Shown one piece after another: positions 53,781 through 63,195 of a stretch of 64,000 bases of DNA. The position numbers and the translations under genes were made by a program. Source of the DNA: Acidithiobacillus ferrianus (GTDB lineage: Bacteria > Pseudomonadota > Gammaproteobacteria > Acidithiobacillales > Acidithiobacillaceae); the NCBI RefSeq assembly GCF_010378095.1, contig NZ_WNJL01000037.1, positions 62,001 to 126,000 of the forward strand. Direction: 5' to 3'. How positions within the stretch are numbered: position 1 is the first letter of the stretch; the number at the start of each line of letters is the position of its first letter. The notes below the pieces were generated by a model. The model made no database searches, was not told the origin of the DNA, and saw nothing but the letters and a program-made list of their open reading frames with translations.

Positions 53781-55232
53781 TCATTGTCCCGCCGCTTTGG
53801 GGAGGGGAATCACGCGGTCCACCCTATGTCCCTTCTCCTGCACGGGGACAGCCTTGTGCTCGAGAACGGCGAGCGCTTCCCGCAGAGGGTAGTCCTTGGT
53901 CAGATCGGGTTTCAAGGTGCTGCCAGCAGCCACGGCGTCCTCTTCTTCCGCGGACTGGGTGCTCGCGGTGGGTGTGGAGACCGTTGCGGAGTTCGGCAGA
54001 ACGATGGTGTACTGAGGGGTGACCTTGCTGCACTCGTCGGGGGCTTTCAGCACGCCCTGTAGTTCCGACTCTTTGAGGAGATCGGCATTTAGAGCGCGCA
54101 GCCGCGCATTGGCCGGCTGCACTTCGACATTAGGGACGATGCCCTGACTCTGGATGGAGCAACCCGCCGGGGTGTAGTAGAGCGCTGTGGTCAGTTTGAG
54201 GGCGCCACCGTTGCTCAACGGTATTACGGTCTGCACAGACCCCTTGCCGAAGCTGCGCTGACCCATCACCAGCGCACGACCGTCGTCTTTGAGTGCACCG
54301 GTGACAATCTCTGCGGCTGAGGCCGAACCGCCATTGACGAGTACAACCATGGGTGCGCCGTGGAGAGCGTCGGGACCCTGGGCGGAGAAGCGCATGTCGC
54401 TGTCGGTGGTGCGGCCTTTGGTATAGACGATAAGCCCCTTATTCAAGAAAGTGTTCGCCGTTTCTACCCCGGCATCGAGCACGCCGCCCGGATTGTTGCG
54501 CAAGTCCAGAATCAAGCCCTTGAGATGCCCATGCGCCTTCTGTTCCAGATATTCTACCGCTTTGCGGGTTTCGGTGCCGGTGTTTTCCTGGAACTGGCTG
54601 ATGCGGATGTAGCCGTAGCCAGGTGCGAGCATCGCCGAACGCACGCTCTGCACCCTGATGATGGCTCGAGTCAGGGTGATGTGCAGAGGTTGCACCTGAT
54701 GCGGACGTAAAATGGTCAGTGTGATTGGTGTCCCCGGTTTGCCGCGCATCATATCCACGGCTTTCTGCAAGGGGATGCCCTGCACGGCTTTGTGGTCGAT
54801 TTTGATGATGAGATCCCCATGCCGAATGCCTGCTTTTGCCGCTGGGGTGCCGTCGATGGGCGCAACGACCTTGAGGACGCCATGGTCGCCGGTCACCTCA
54901 ATACCCAGTCCGCCGAATTTGCCGTTGGTGAGCACCTTCATCGCCTTGAATTCTTTGGGTGTCAGGTAGGCAGAGTGGGGGTCGAGGGCACTGACCATGC
55001 CTTCGATGGCCCCATTCATCAGCTTTTTGTCGGAGGTGGGGTCGACGTAATTGGATTTGACGATCTCGAACACCTGACTAAAGGTTTGGATCTGTTTCAG
55101 CGGAATGCCATTCCGATCTCCGGCCGCGTAAACGGTGACGGCAAAGCTGATACCGGCGCCGAGCACGAGCCCGGCACCGATGCCCAGAAAAAAAGTACGG
55201 GAGCGCGGTTTAGGAGTGCGAAAAGTGGACAT
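53781..55232 (-). CDS. ctpA: carboxyl-terminal processing protease (S41)
   Basis: A 483-residue periplasmic protease. An N-terminal membrane anchor or signal (LGIGAGLVLGAGISFAVTVY) precedes a PDZ domain (about 95-180) and the S41 catalytic domain with Ser in NGGSASAAEI near 306 and Lys in FGKGSVQT near 331. The tail is extended and rich in Thr, Ser and Glu. It trims the C-termini of envelope proteins. It completes the gpmI-envC-ctpA order common in proteobacteria. Confidence 0.94.
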   Translation of the reverse strand: MSTFRTPKPRSRTFFLGIGAGLVLGAGISFAVTVYAAGDRNGIPLKQIQTFSQVFEIVKSNYVDPTSDKKLMNGAIEGMVSALDPHSAYLTPKEFKAMKVLTNGKFGGLGIEVTGDHGVLKVVAPIDGTPAAKAGIRHGDLIIKIDHKAVQGIPLQKAVDMMRGKPGTPITLTILRPHQVQPLHITLTRAIIRVQSVRSAMLAPGYGYIRISQFQENTGTETRKAVEYLEQKAHGHLKGLILDLRNNPGGVLDAGVETANTFLNKGLIVYTKGRTTDSDMRFSAQGPDALHGAPMVVLVNGGSASAAEIVTGALKDDGRALVMGQRSFGKGSVQTVIPLSNGGALKLTTALYYTPAGCSIQSQGIVPNVEVQPANARLRALNADLLKESELQGVLKAPDECSKVTPQYTIVLPNSATVSTPTASTQSAEEEDAVAAGSTLKPDLTKDYPLREALAVLEHKAVPVQEKGHRVDRVIPLPKAAGQ

Positions 55233-55295
55233 GGACGAAGTCTCTCATGGGATTGAACGGGTGCGGGGCGTCTATTGGAAACAGCAAGTCACACC

Positions 55296-56561
55296 TCAAT
55301 TGTGGATATAGTCCAACGGATTAACGGGGTGACCGGCATTGCGCATTTCAAAGTAGAGACCGTCGTTCCCTAGTTCGCCGCCACTGCCGACACGGCCTAT
55401 CTGGCGCCCGGTGGTGACCTGCTCTCCAACGTGGACCTCCGTGGCACCCAGGTGCCCGTAGATCGCCAACAGGCTGTGCGCGATCTGTACGATGACAATC
55501 TGCCCATAGCCGCGCAAAGGTCCCGCATACAGTACCATACCCGATGCAATGGCGCGAACGGGCGTCCCCACGGTCGCTTGGAAAATGATACCCTGCCAAC
55601 TGAGTCCGCCGGTTACTCGTGGTGCGCCAAAACGGATCGTGATGGCCCCATTCACTGGGGCCGGATATCTTCCGTGACCGACGATGGGTGTCGCGGGCAC
55701 GACGGGGGCGGGACCGGGGGGCGCTGGTGTATGGGCGGTGGTGAGTGGCTGCTGCGCACGCCGTTCACGGGTACGGCGGCGCCGCTCCGCAGCCTTGGCG
55801 CGAGCAACCGCTTCCTGGTGCCGGAATTCCGCAACCAGGCGATTCACCAATCCATCGAGAATGTTGGCATTGGCCCGAAGTTCGGAAATCTTCGCTTGGT
55901 CGGCGGCAATGCGGTCTGTCAATTGATTTTCCAGAACGGTGTGATACCGGCGTTGCTGCTGGAGGGTTTGTTCCTGATTGCTGATTTGTTGCGCCAGCTT
56001 GGCGAGTTCCGCTTCGTGGGCTTGCACCTCTTGCCGGGTTTTCTGGATACGTCGCGTGGTATCCCGTGTTTTGAGGATCAGGGCGCTGCGAGCCTGCGCC
56101 AGCGATTCGTAAAAGACACCCATACGTCCTAGCTCCGTGGGGCGTTCCGTTTGCAACCAGGCGGCCAGCGGGGTAACACCACCCAGCATGTAAGCGGCGC
56201 GCAACTGCTGGGCGAGAATCTTTTTCTGCTGGATCAACTTGGCCTGGAGCGCGTCGACCTTCATCCGTAGATCGGTGACCTGCGCTTGGGCCTGGTGCTG
56301 TTGTTGCTGAATCTGGGCCAGTTTTTTCCGCGTGGCGCCAATCTGTCGATTGAGACGGTGGATTTCCTCGTGTAGTTGCGCTTGGGTTTTCTGACCGGCC
56401 GCCAGGTGCGCTTGTATCTGGCTCAGGTTTTCATGAATGTGTTCCAGTTCTTGGCGGTTGTGCCGTATTTTTTCCTGCAGTGTCGTCGCCCCGGCCCCCG
56501 CAGGGAGAAGAAGGGTTAAAACGAGCAGGGCGCCAACTCGGGAGTAAGGCAAAGACGGCAT
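55296..56561 (-). CDS. envC: murein hydrolase activator EnvC-like protein
   Basis: A 421-residue periplasmic protein with a signal peptide (to about AGATT). A long coiled coil (about 28-255, rich in Gln, Lys and Glu) is followed by a C-terminal LytM/M23 domain. The domain is degenerate: the end reads LYFEMR, not LHFE, and the HxH zinc motif is missing, as in EnvC. It would activate amidases at the division site rather than cut peptidoglycan itself. Confidence 0.9.
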   Translation of the reverse strand: MPSLPYSRVGALLVLTLLLPAGAGATTLQEKIRHNRQELEHIHENLSQIQAHLAAGQKTQAQLHEEIHRLNRQIGATRKKLAQIQQQQHQAQAQVTDLRMKVDALQAKLIQQKKILAQQLRAAYMLGGVTPLAAWLQTERPTELGRMGVFYESLAQARSALILKTRDTTRRIQKTRQEVQAHEAELAKLAQQISNQEQTLQQQRRYHTVLENQLTDRIAADQAKISELRANANILDGLVNRLVAEFRHQEAVARAKAAERRRRTRERRAQQPLTTAHTPAPPGPAPVVPATPIVGHGRYPAPVNGAITIRFGAPRVTGGLSWQGIIFQATVGTPVRAIASGMVLYAGPLRGYGQIVIVQIAHSLLAIYGHLGATEVHVGEQVTTGRQIGRVGSGGELGNDGLYFEMRNAGHPVNPLDYIHN

Positions 56562-56564
56562 GGA

Positions 56565-58094
56565 TTAAAGGAGTTGCACCAGGTTTTTGCCGCCCATCTC
56601 AGAGGGCACGGGCAAACCCATGAGCTGGAGCAGAGTGGGGGCGATGTCTTCCAAGGCGCCGCCAGGAAGAATTTTCGCGGGGCGCCCGATATACAGCAGA
56701 GGTACCGGATTACAGGTATGCGAGGTATGCGCCTGGCCGCTGCGGGTATCGAGCATCTGTTCGACGTTGCCGTGATCGGCGGTGATCAGCACTTCGCCTC
56801 CGACATGACGAACGGCGTTGACCAAGCGGCCCAGATTGCGGTCCACCGCCTCCACCGCGGCAATGGCGGCGGCCAGTTTACCACTGTGGCCAACCATGTC
56901 GGGATTGGCAATGTTGCAGATGATCGCATCGTACCGGCGACTGTCGACGCGATCAATCAGGACATGAGTCAACTCATCTATGCTCATCTCTGGTTGCAGA
57001 TCGTAGGTGGCCACCTTGGGAGATGGAATCAGCACCCGATCCTCACCAGGAAACACCTTTTCATCACCGCCGTTGAAAAAGAAGGTGACGTGCGCGTATT
57101 TTTCGGTTTCGGCGATGCGCAGTTGGTGCAGTCCGAATTGGGACACCCACTCGCCAAAGGTGTTTTTCAGGCGGGTGGCAGGATAAGCCACATGCACGTC
57201 GAAACGTTCGCTGTATTCCGTCAATGTGACGAAATCGGCGAGGTGGGGCCACGCTTGCCGGGTAAATCCGTCGAAATCCGCTTCAATGAACGGGCGGGTA
57301 ATTTGTCTGGCACGATCGGAGCGGAAGTTCATAAACAGTATGGTGTCGTGGTCGTTGACGCAGGCCGGTGTGTCGCCAATCTGGGAAGCGGTCACGAATT
57401 CGTCGTTTTCGCCGCGGGCATAAGCGGCGGCGAGGGCTTCGCCACTACTGGCATAGTGCGCACCCCTGCCCAGGGTGAGCAGGTCATAGGCCTGTTGCAC
57501 CCGGTCCCAGCGGTGGTCGCGGTCCATGGCGTAGAAACGGCCGATCAGCGAAGCGAGGGCGCCTCCGTGGGTACGGATTTCCGCATCCAGCCGCTCCAGC
57601 GATGCCTCCGCGCAGCGCGGGAGGGTGTCGCGGCCATCCAGAAAAGCGTGCACATAAACGCGCTCCGTACCCCGTCCGCGCGCCAGGCGCAGCACCGCGA
57701 AAAGGTGTTCTTCGTGGGAATGCACGCCGCCCGCGGAGAGCAGACCCAGGATATGTACGGCACCCCCCTGCGCCTTGGCGGCATCCACCGCCGCGCAGAG
57801 GGCGTTGTTGGTGTAAAAGCTGCCGTCGGCGATGGCTCGGTTGATCCGCTCATACTCCTGATAGACCACGCGTCCGGCACCGATGTTGATGTGCCCGACT
57901 TCGCTGTTGCCCATCTGATCACGCGGCAACCCGACAGAAGCACCGGAAGCATCGATGAGGCCATGGGGATGACTCTGCCACCAGCCATCCCAGTGCGGCG
58001 TGTGCGCCTGAGCGATGGCGTTATTCTCCGGATCCTCGCGATAACCCCAACCATCCAAGATCAGGAGCAACACGGGACGTGGTTTTTGACTCAT
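56565..58094 (-). CDS. gpmI: 2,3-bisphosphoglycerate-independent phosphoglycerate mutase
   Basis: A 509-residue mutase of the alkaline-phosphatase superfamily, which interconverts 3- and 2-phosphoglycerate in central carbon metabolism. It opens LLILDGWGYRE, and the nucleophile Ser lies in MGNSEVGHINIGAGR near residue 63. The metal sites include ADHGN near 440. The gene is 3 bases upstream of envC. Confidence 0.96.
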   Translation of the reverse strand: MSQKPRPVLLLILDGWGYREDPENNAIAQAHTPHWDGWWQSHPHGLIDASGASVGLPRDQMGNSEVGHINIGAGRVVYQEYERINRAIADGSFYTNNALCAAVDAAKAQGGAVHILGLLSAGGVHSHEEHLFAVLRLARGRGTERVYVHAFLDGRDTLPRCAEASLERLDAEIRTHGGALASLIGRFYAMDRDHRWDRVQQAYDLLTLGRGAHYASSGEALAAAYARGENDEFVTASQIGDTPACVNDHDTILFMNFRSDRARQITRPFIEADFDGFTRQAWPHLADFVTLTEYSERFDVHVAYPATRLKNTFGEWVSQFGLHQLRIAETEKYAHVTFFFNGGDEKVFPGEDRVLIPSPKVATYDLQPEMSIDELTHVLIDRVDSRRYDAIICNIANPDMVGHSGKLAAAIAAVEAVDRNLGRLVNAVRHVGGEVLITADHGNVEQMLDTRSGQAHTSHTCNPVPLLYIGRPAKILPGGALEDIAPTLLQLMGLPVPSEMGGKNLVQLL

Positions 58095-58201
58095 CGGTTT
58101 CCTCTGCGCGGCGGACTCAGGGCGATCCCGTGGGCGCTATCGAGCGTGCTGCGGTGAACCCCCATGGATAGAACGCATTAGAACAGATCAGGCGAAGACT
58201 G

Positions 58202-60685
58202 TCATGGGGTCATGGCCAGAGGCTGCAGATGCCAGATTTCGGCGTTGTATTGCGCGATGGCGCGATCACTGGAAAAACGTCCGCTGGCCGCCGTATTGAG
58301 GATGCTGAGGCGCTGCCATTCGGTCTGGTCATGCCAGAGTTCTGCCACCTCCCGCTGCTTGAGTTTGTAACTGGTGAAGTCGGCGAGTACCATCCACGGG
58401 TCGTGGGCATGAGTCACGGCGTGAACGATGGGGTCAAAAATACCCGGTTCGAACGCGTTGAAGTAGCCGCTCTGCACGAGTTCCATGACTCTTTGCAGGT
58501 CACGATCGGTCTGAATGTAGATGTGCGGATCGTAGTGTTCGCGTAGTTGACCGACCTCCTGGGCGTTTAGCCCGAACAGGAAGAAGTGTTCGGCGCCGAC
58601 GGCATCACGGATTTCGATATTGGCGCCATCCAGGGTGCCGATGGTCAGGGCTCCGTTCATCATGAACTTCATGTTGCCGGTGCCGGAAGCCTCTTTGCCT
58701 GCCGTGGAGATTTGCTCGGAGAGGTCGGTCGCGGCACAGATTTGTTCCATGAGGGAAACCCGATAGTCGGGCAGGAAGCTCACTCGCAGCAACCCCTCCG
58801 TATCGGGGTCGTGGTTGATGACATTGGCGATGTTGTTGATGAACTTGATGATACGTTTGGCCATGAAGTAACCGGGCGCCGCCTTGCCGGCAAAAAGCAC
58901 GTTGCGCGGGGTGATCTCCGTGGTTTCGCCGCGCTTGATGCGATCATAGAGATGGATGACGTGGAGGGCGTTGAGGAGCTGTCGTTTGTACTCATGGATG
59001 CGTTTTACCTGCGCGTCCACCAAGGCATCGGGGATGAAAGTGACCCCGGTGTGCTGGTGTACCAGGGCCGCTAGTCGCTCTTTATTGATGCGGCGCACTT
59101 TGGACCAGCGTGTGCGGAAATCGGCATCCTCGGCGGCCGGCGCCAGATCCCGCAAGCGTTCCAGGTCGTGCTTCCAGTCGGGACCGATCTGCTCGGTAAG
59201 GAGTTCGCGTAGCCCCGGATTGGCCCACTGCAGCCAGCGTCTGGGTGTTACCCCATTGGTTTTGTTGTTGAACTTCTTCGGGTAGAGGCGGCAAAAATCG
59301 ACGAAGAGTTCTTTGCAGAGGAGTTCAGTGTGCAATGCGGCGACGCCGTTCACCGAGAAACTGCCGACCACAGCGAGGTGGGCCATGCGTACCATCTGTT
59401 CGTCACCCTCTTCGATGATGGACAGTCGCCGCAGCAGGGCCGTGTCGCCCGGCGCCCGGCGCGCCACCTCCTGCAGGAAACGCCCATTGATTTCCAGGAT
59501 GATTTCCAGCAGGCGGGGCAGGAGTTGCCGGAACAGGCGCACGGGCCACCTTTCCAGTGCTTCCGGCAATAAAGTGTGATTGGTGTAGGCCATGGTGCGG
59601 CTGGTGATGTCCCAGGCGTCTTCCCAGTTCAGACCATGGTCGTCCATGAGCAGGCGCATCAATTCCGGTACCGCGCAACTGGGGTGGGTATCATTGAGCT
59701 GGAAACAATGCCGTTTGGTAAAGTCGCGGAAATTTTCGCCGTGTACCGCCACCCAGTCGGCGATCACATCCTGAAGGCTGGCCGAGGCAAGGAAGTACTG
59801 TTGGCGCAAGCGCAGTTCCTTGCCATTTTCGCTACTGTCATTGGGGTAGAGCACCATGCTGATGTGCTCTGCGTTGTTTTTCGCGGCGACCGCTTCCGGG
59901 TAAGCGCCAGCATTGAATTCACCGAGATCGAAGATGTCGGTGGCTACCGCACGCCAGAGGCGCAGGGTGTTGACCACCCCGTTGCGATGGCCGGGGATGG
60001 GGATGTCGTAGGGTACCGCGAGCACGTCGTGGGAGTCGATCCAACGACAATGCATTTTTCCCTGGGCATCGGTGTAGATGTCGCTCCGTCCAAAGAAATG
60101 GATGCGGCGGATTCTCTCCGGTCTTTTCATCTCCCAGGGGTAGCCGTTCTTGAGCCAATGGTCGGGTTCTTCCACTTGTTCTCCGCCACGGATTTCCTGG
60201 CGGAACATGCCATATTCGTAGCGGATGCCATAACCCGTGACGGGCAGCCCCAGGGAGGCACAACTATCGAGAAAGCAGGCGGCGAGGCGACCGAGGCCCC
60301 CATTGCCGAGCCCCGCGTCGGGCTCGACTTCAAGGATATCCGCCAGATCACGATGTTCCTGGATCAGCGCCTCGTGCGCCGCATCTTCCAACCCTAGATT
60401 CAGTAGGGTGTTACCCATGGTCCGCCCGAGCAAGAATTCCAGGGAGAGGTAAAAAGCGCGCTTGCCATCCCCGGCGGCCACTTTCTTCTGGGTGTTCTTC
60501 CAGCCTTCGACCAAGCGGTCACGCAGCGTCATCGCCAGGGCCGTATACACACTATTCCCGGAGCTTGTCGTTTCTTCGGCGCCCAGAGTACGCAGCAGAT
60601 AATGACGGGTGTCCGAGCACAGACTGGAGGCATCCATGCCCAGTGGGGGAAGAGAGCACGCGGGCTGGCTGGGGCATTGAGGCAT
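58202..60685 (-). CDS. glgP: glycogen/starch phosphorylase
   Basis: An 827-residue PLP-dependent enzyme that releases glucose 1-phosphate from glycogen or maltodextrins. The PLP lysine is in EASGTGNMKFMMNGALT near 665. RAFYLSLEFLLGRTMGN near 75 and GNGGLGRLAACFLDS are further family markers. The ATG at 60685 has GAGGAG and is preferred over a frame 41 codons longer. No other glycogen genes are adjacent. Confidence 0.95.
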   Translation of the reverse strand: MPQCPSQPACSLPPLGMDASSLCSDTRHYLLRTLGAEETTSSGNSVYTALAMTLRDRLVEGWKNTQKKVAAGDGKRAFYLSLEFLLGRTMGNTLLNLGLEDAAHEALIQEHRDLADILEVEPDAGLGNGGLGRLAACFLDSCASLGLPVTGYGIRYEYGMFRQEIRGGEQVEEPDHWLKNGYPWEMKRPERIRRIHFFGRSDIYTDAQGKMHCRWIDSHDVLAVPYDIPIPGHRNGVVNTLRLWRAVATDIFDLGEFNAGAYPEAVAAKNNAEHISMVLYPNDSSENGKELRLRQQYFLASASLQDVIADWVAVHGENFRDFTKRHCFQLNDTHPSCAVPELMRLLMDDHGLNWEDAWDITSRTMAYTNHTLLPEALERWPVRLFRQLLPRLLEIILEINGRFLQEVARRAPGDTALLRRLSIIEEGDEQMVRMAHLAVVGSFSVNGVAALHTELLCKELFVDFCRLYPKKFNNKTNGVTPRRWLQWANPGLRELLTEQIGPDWKHDLERLRDLAPAAEDADFRTRWSKVRRINKERLAALVHQHTGVTFIPDALVDAQVKRIHEYKRQLLNALHVIHLYDRIKRGETTEITPRNVLFAGKAAPGYFMAKRIIKFINNIANVINHDPDTEGLLRVSFLPDYRVSLMEQICAATDLSEQISTAGKEASGTGNMKFMMNGALTIGTLDGANIEIRDAVGAEHFFLFGLNAQEVGQLREHYDPHIYIQTDRDLQRVMELVQSGYFNAFEPGIFDPIVHAVTHAHDPWMVLADFTSYKLKQREVAELWHDQTEWQRLSILNTAASGRFSSDRAIAQYNAEIWHLQPLAMTP

Positions 60686-60980
60686 GGCGGGGACTCCTCG
60701 GCGATGAACGGCGGATGGTCTCATCATAGAATGATGTCTTGACCCAAGGAAGGGGTGGCGCCGGTTTCCCACGAGCCAGCACCCACATTCATACCTAAAA
60801 CCAGTCAATCCCCCTCAAGCCCTGGGCGTATCGCGGGAGGGGTTGGATGCGCCCACCCCCATCCCCGGATTACCGATACATCGAATAGGGATTACACTCA
60901 GGGAAGAGGGCGCATCGGCGTGTATCTTGCGCAGGCTGCGCGCCCCGATCTTACGGCTGTCCCAGAATGGAGGGAGGATG

Positions 60981-61367
60981 ATGAGCAAGTCGTTGGCCGA
61001 CTATATACGTCATGCGCGCAGTCAGATCCGTGAGATCGATTGCGATACACTGGAAGACTGGTTGCGTAGCCGGGATGATGTGCTGGTAGTGGATGTCAGG
61101 GAGTCGGGAGCCTTCTTGGAAGGGCATTTACCCGAGGCGATTCACGTCCCTCGCGGCTTTTTGGAGGCATTGGCCGATCCTGACTATGGTCATTGTCATC
61201 CAGTACTGGCAACGGCCCGTGATAGAACAGTCGTGCTTTACTGTGATAGCGGCACGCGTTCCGCACTGGCTGCGGTCACCCTGCGAGAAATGGGTTTCAC
61301 CGAGGTGTATAACCTCAGCGGCGGCATCAATGTCTGGGACGCCGAGGATAAGCCCGTTGTTTCTTGA
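60981..61367 (+). CDS. rhodanese-domain protein
   Basis: A 128-residue single rhodanese domain. The N-terminal VLVVDVRESGAFLEGHLPEAIHVPRG runs in standard order, and the active-site loop is LYCDSGTRS with Cys near 93, followed by LREMGFTEVYNLSGGINVW. It would transfer sulfane sulfur, fitting a sulfur-oxidising host. AGGGAGG precedes a doublet ATG (60978/60981); the second has better spacing. Confidence 0.9.
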   Translation: MSKSLADYIRHARSQIREIDCDTLEDWLRSRDDVLVVDVRESGAFLEGHLPEAIHVPRGFLEALADPDYGHCHPVLATARDRTVVLYCDSGTRSALAAVTLREMGFTEVYNLSGGINVWDAEDKPVVS

Positions 61368-61378
61368 GCGGAGTGCGA

Positions 61379-62320
61379 TCAGTCAAGATGCTGGCCGAAA
61401 TTGTCGCGATATCGAGCCTGGAATTCCGGCCAGGTGAAGCGATGGTTCTGAGTGCCGGCGCTTTCTATTTTGTACGCGCCCATCAGCGAGGCGATCCTCC
61501 CGCTGACCTCCCAGCCCAAGTTACGCTCCAGGCCGTAAAGTAGACCGGCCCGATAGGCATCACCGCAGCCGGTGGGGTCCAGAACAGTCTTGGGTTTGGC
61601 CGCCGGGATGGTGATTTCCTGTCCGCCATGGTAGATGATGGAACCGCGCTCGCCGCGCGTTACGATGAGTGCCTTGAGACGCTGGCGCAATTCCGTGGTG
61701 TCGAGGCCCGTACGCGCTTGGACCATCTGGAATTCATAATCGTTGACGGTGAGATAGTCGGCACGATCGATCAGGCGGGTGAGCGTTTCGGCATCAAAAA
61801 GGGGCAAGCCCTGACCGGGATCGAACAGCGTGGGGATGCCTGCATTTGTCAGATCTTCGAGATGCTGCACCATGGCTCCGAGACCGTCCGGTGAAATGAT
61901 GGCCCAACGTACGCCCGCGGGGATGCGCCCCTCCAGATGGTTTTCGTGAGCCTGAAACATCGCTCCCGGGTGAAAGGCGGTGATCTGGTTATCGTCCAGG
62001 TCCGTGGTGATGAAGGCTTGCGCGGTATAGTGGTCGGGGAGAATCCGCAGCAGGCTGGTGTCCAACCCTTGTGCGGTGAGATGTTCGAGGTAGGGGGTAA
62101 AGTCCTGCCCCGCGGTGCCAACAATCAACGGGTTGCCGCCCAGCAATTTGAGATTGTAGGCGATATTGCCGGCGCAGCCGCCAAAATCGCGGCGCATTTC
62201 CGGGACCGTGAAGGATACGTTCAGCATGTGTACTTGGTCGGGCAGGATATGCGCCTTGAAGCGGTCCTGGAAGACCATGATGGTGTCAAAGGCCAGCGAA
62301 CCGCAGACAAGTGTGGACAT
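61379..62320 (-). CDS. PfkB-family carbohydrate/nucleoside kinase
   Basis: A 313-residue kinase of the ribokinase family. It shows the GGCAGNIAYNLKLLGG glycine pair near 46 and the signature DPTGCGDAYRAGLLYG with the catalytic Asp near 252. The sequence looks closest to adenosine-kinase-like members (FDTIMVF opening), though the substrate cannot be fixed. It converges on the rhodanese gene and diverges from the small outer-membrane protein gene. Confidence 0.88.
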   Translation of the reverse strand: MSTLVCGSLAFDTIMVFQDRFKAHILPDQVHMLNVSFTVPEMRRDFGGCAGNIAYNLKLLGGNPLIVGTAGQDFTPYLEHLTAQGLDTSLLRILPDHYTAQAFITTDLDDNQITAFHPGAMFQAHENHLEGRIPAGVRWAIISPDGLGAMVQHLEDLTNAGIPTLFDPGQGLPLFDAETLTRLIDRADYLTVNDYEFQMVQARTGLDTTELRQRLKALIVTRGERGSIIYHGGQEITIPAAKPKTVLDPTGCGDAYRAGLLYGLERNLGWEVSGRIASLMGAYKIESAGTQNHRFTWPEFQARYRDNFGQHLD

Positions 62321-62367
62321 GAAAACTCCTTGTTGGATTTTTGTCTAAAACGGGTGGATGAGTGTGG

Positions 62368-62373
62368 TATAAT
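62368..62373 (+). promoter_or_regulatory. TATAAT -10 element for the outer-membrane barrel gene
   Basis: A perfect TATAAT lies 69 bases before the ATG of the barrel-protein gene; no good -35 match is seen at the usual distance. The divergent PfkB gene starts 48 bases to the left, so the site may serve a shared regulatory region. Confidence 0.45.
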
Positions 62374-62442
62374 TATCCAAAACTGGCTACAATGATAACA
62401 GGTTTTGAGGGGCGATGCTGCCACGTCTGAGGTGAACGGGTC

Positions 62443-63054
62443 ATGAAGGGGTTGTTGCGTGTTTTACTGGTACTTTCCGCGTTTGTCCTTGCCGTTCCGG
62501 CGTGGGCGAGTGATCGGTCTGTGCATGACAAAACCTATATCAATCTCTTCGGGGGTAATACCTTCTTTGACGGGTCGAGCGGGCTGGGTCATGGGGGTAA
62601 TGCCGGGGTCGTGGGCCTGAGGATGGGGCGCCGTGTCGAGACGCACGTGGGTGTGGAGGCGCAGGTGGCCGCTGCATTCGCCCATTTGCAAAATCCTTTG
62701 CATTCAAACGGTGGCGACGCCAATCAATACAGTGGTGCGGTCATCGGCAATCTTTACGCCTTTGGCAGCCCCAACACGCCCTACCTTTCCCTGGGCTTGG
62801 GGGCATCCAGCAACTTGTTCAACGACCAGTTGGGCCAAGGTACCTCGTTGATGGGGATATTGGGGGTGGGATACCAATACTTGCTCAATGATCACGTGGG
62901 GTTGCGTCTGGATGTGCAGGACCAGTTGCTGTTTAACGCCCCCACGCCCAGCGCGGCTAATATCAATGGAGTGCAGGTTACCGGTGGCATCTCCTATTTT
63001 TGGGGCGGCGGCCACAAGTCTTCTTTTCCCGTAGTGGATCCGGCGCACCCCTGA
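62443..63054 (+). CDS. small outer-membrane beta-barrel protein
   Basis: A 203-residue protein with a signal peptide (MKGLLRVLLVLSAFVLAVPAWAS, cleaved near 23). Amphipathic strands rich in Gly, Asn and aromatics follow, of the eight-strand OmpA/OmpW-like kind (YINLFGGNTFF, VGLRMGRRVETHVGVEAQ, YLSLGLGAS, GVGYQYLLNDHVGLRLDV). The terminal barrel strand (GGISYFWG) is followed by a short tail. Ligand and role are unknown. Confidence 0.75.
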   Translation: MKGLLRVLLVLSAFVLAVPAWASDRSVHDKTYINLFGGNTFFDGSSGLGHGGNAGVVGLRMGRRVETHVGVEAQVAAAFAHLQNPLHSNGGDANQYSGAVIGNLYAFGSPNTPYLSLGLGASSNLFNDQLGQGTSLMGILGVGYQYLLNDHVGLRLDVQDQLLFNAPTPSAANINGVQVTGGISYFWGGGHKSSFPVVDPAHP

Positions 63055-63134
63055 GCGACATCCCTGGCCGTGCTTGAGCGTTTTTTGCTTGTACGGTGAG
63101 CCGGTTTCACTTCGCTTGCACCGCTTTCCTTTGC

Positions 63135-63140
63135 TATAGT
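63135..63140 (+). promoter_or_regulatory. TATAGT -10 element for metK
   Basis: TATAGT lies 55 bases before the metK start. A TTCGCT hexamer 18 bases upstream is a possible -35. The leader (about 63147-63195) contains GACAGATGGAGCAGCC; no known SAM riboswitch pattern was matched. Confidence 0.45.
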
Positions 63141-63195
63141 GCGCGCTGTCCCTGTCGACCCTGACAGATGGAGCAGCCAGCGAGGAGCCTAGCGC

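Noticed and set aside
56574..58157. 527-residue plus-strand frame
   Set aside because: Antisense to gpmI; length reflects GC-rich codon bias and not a real gene.
63141..63195. SAM or SAH riboswitch before metK
   Set aside because: The leader is short and does not match the conserved cores of the classes I know; only a -10 element and ribosome site are supported.
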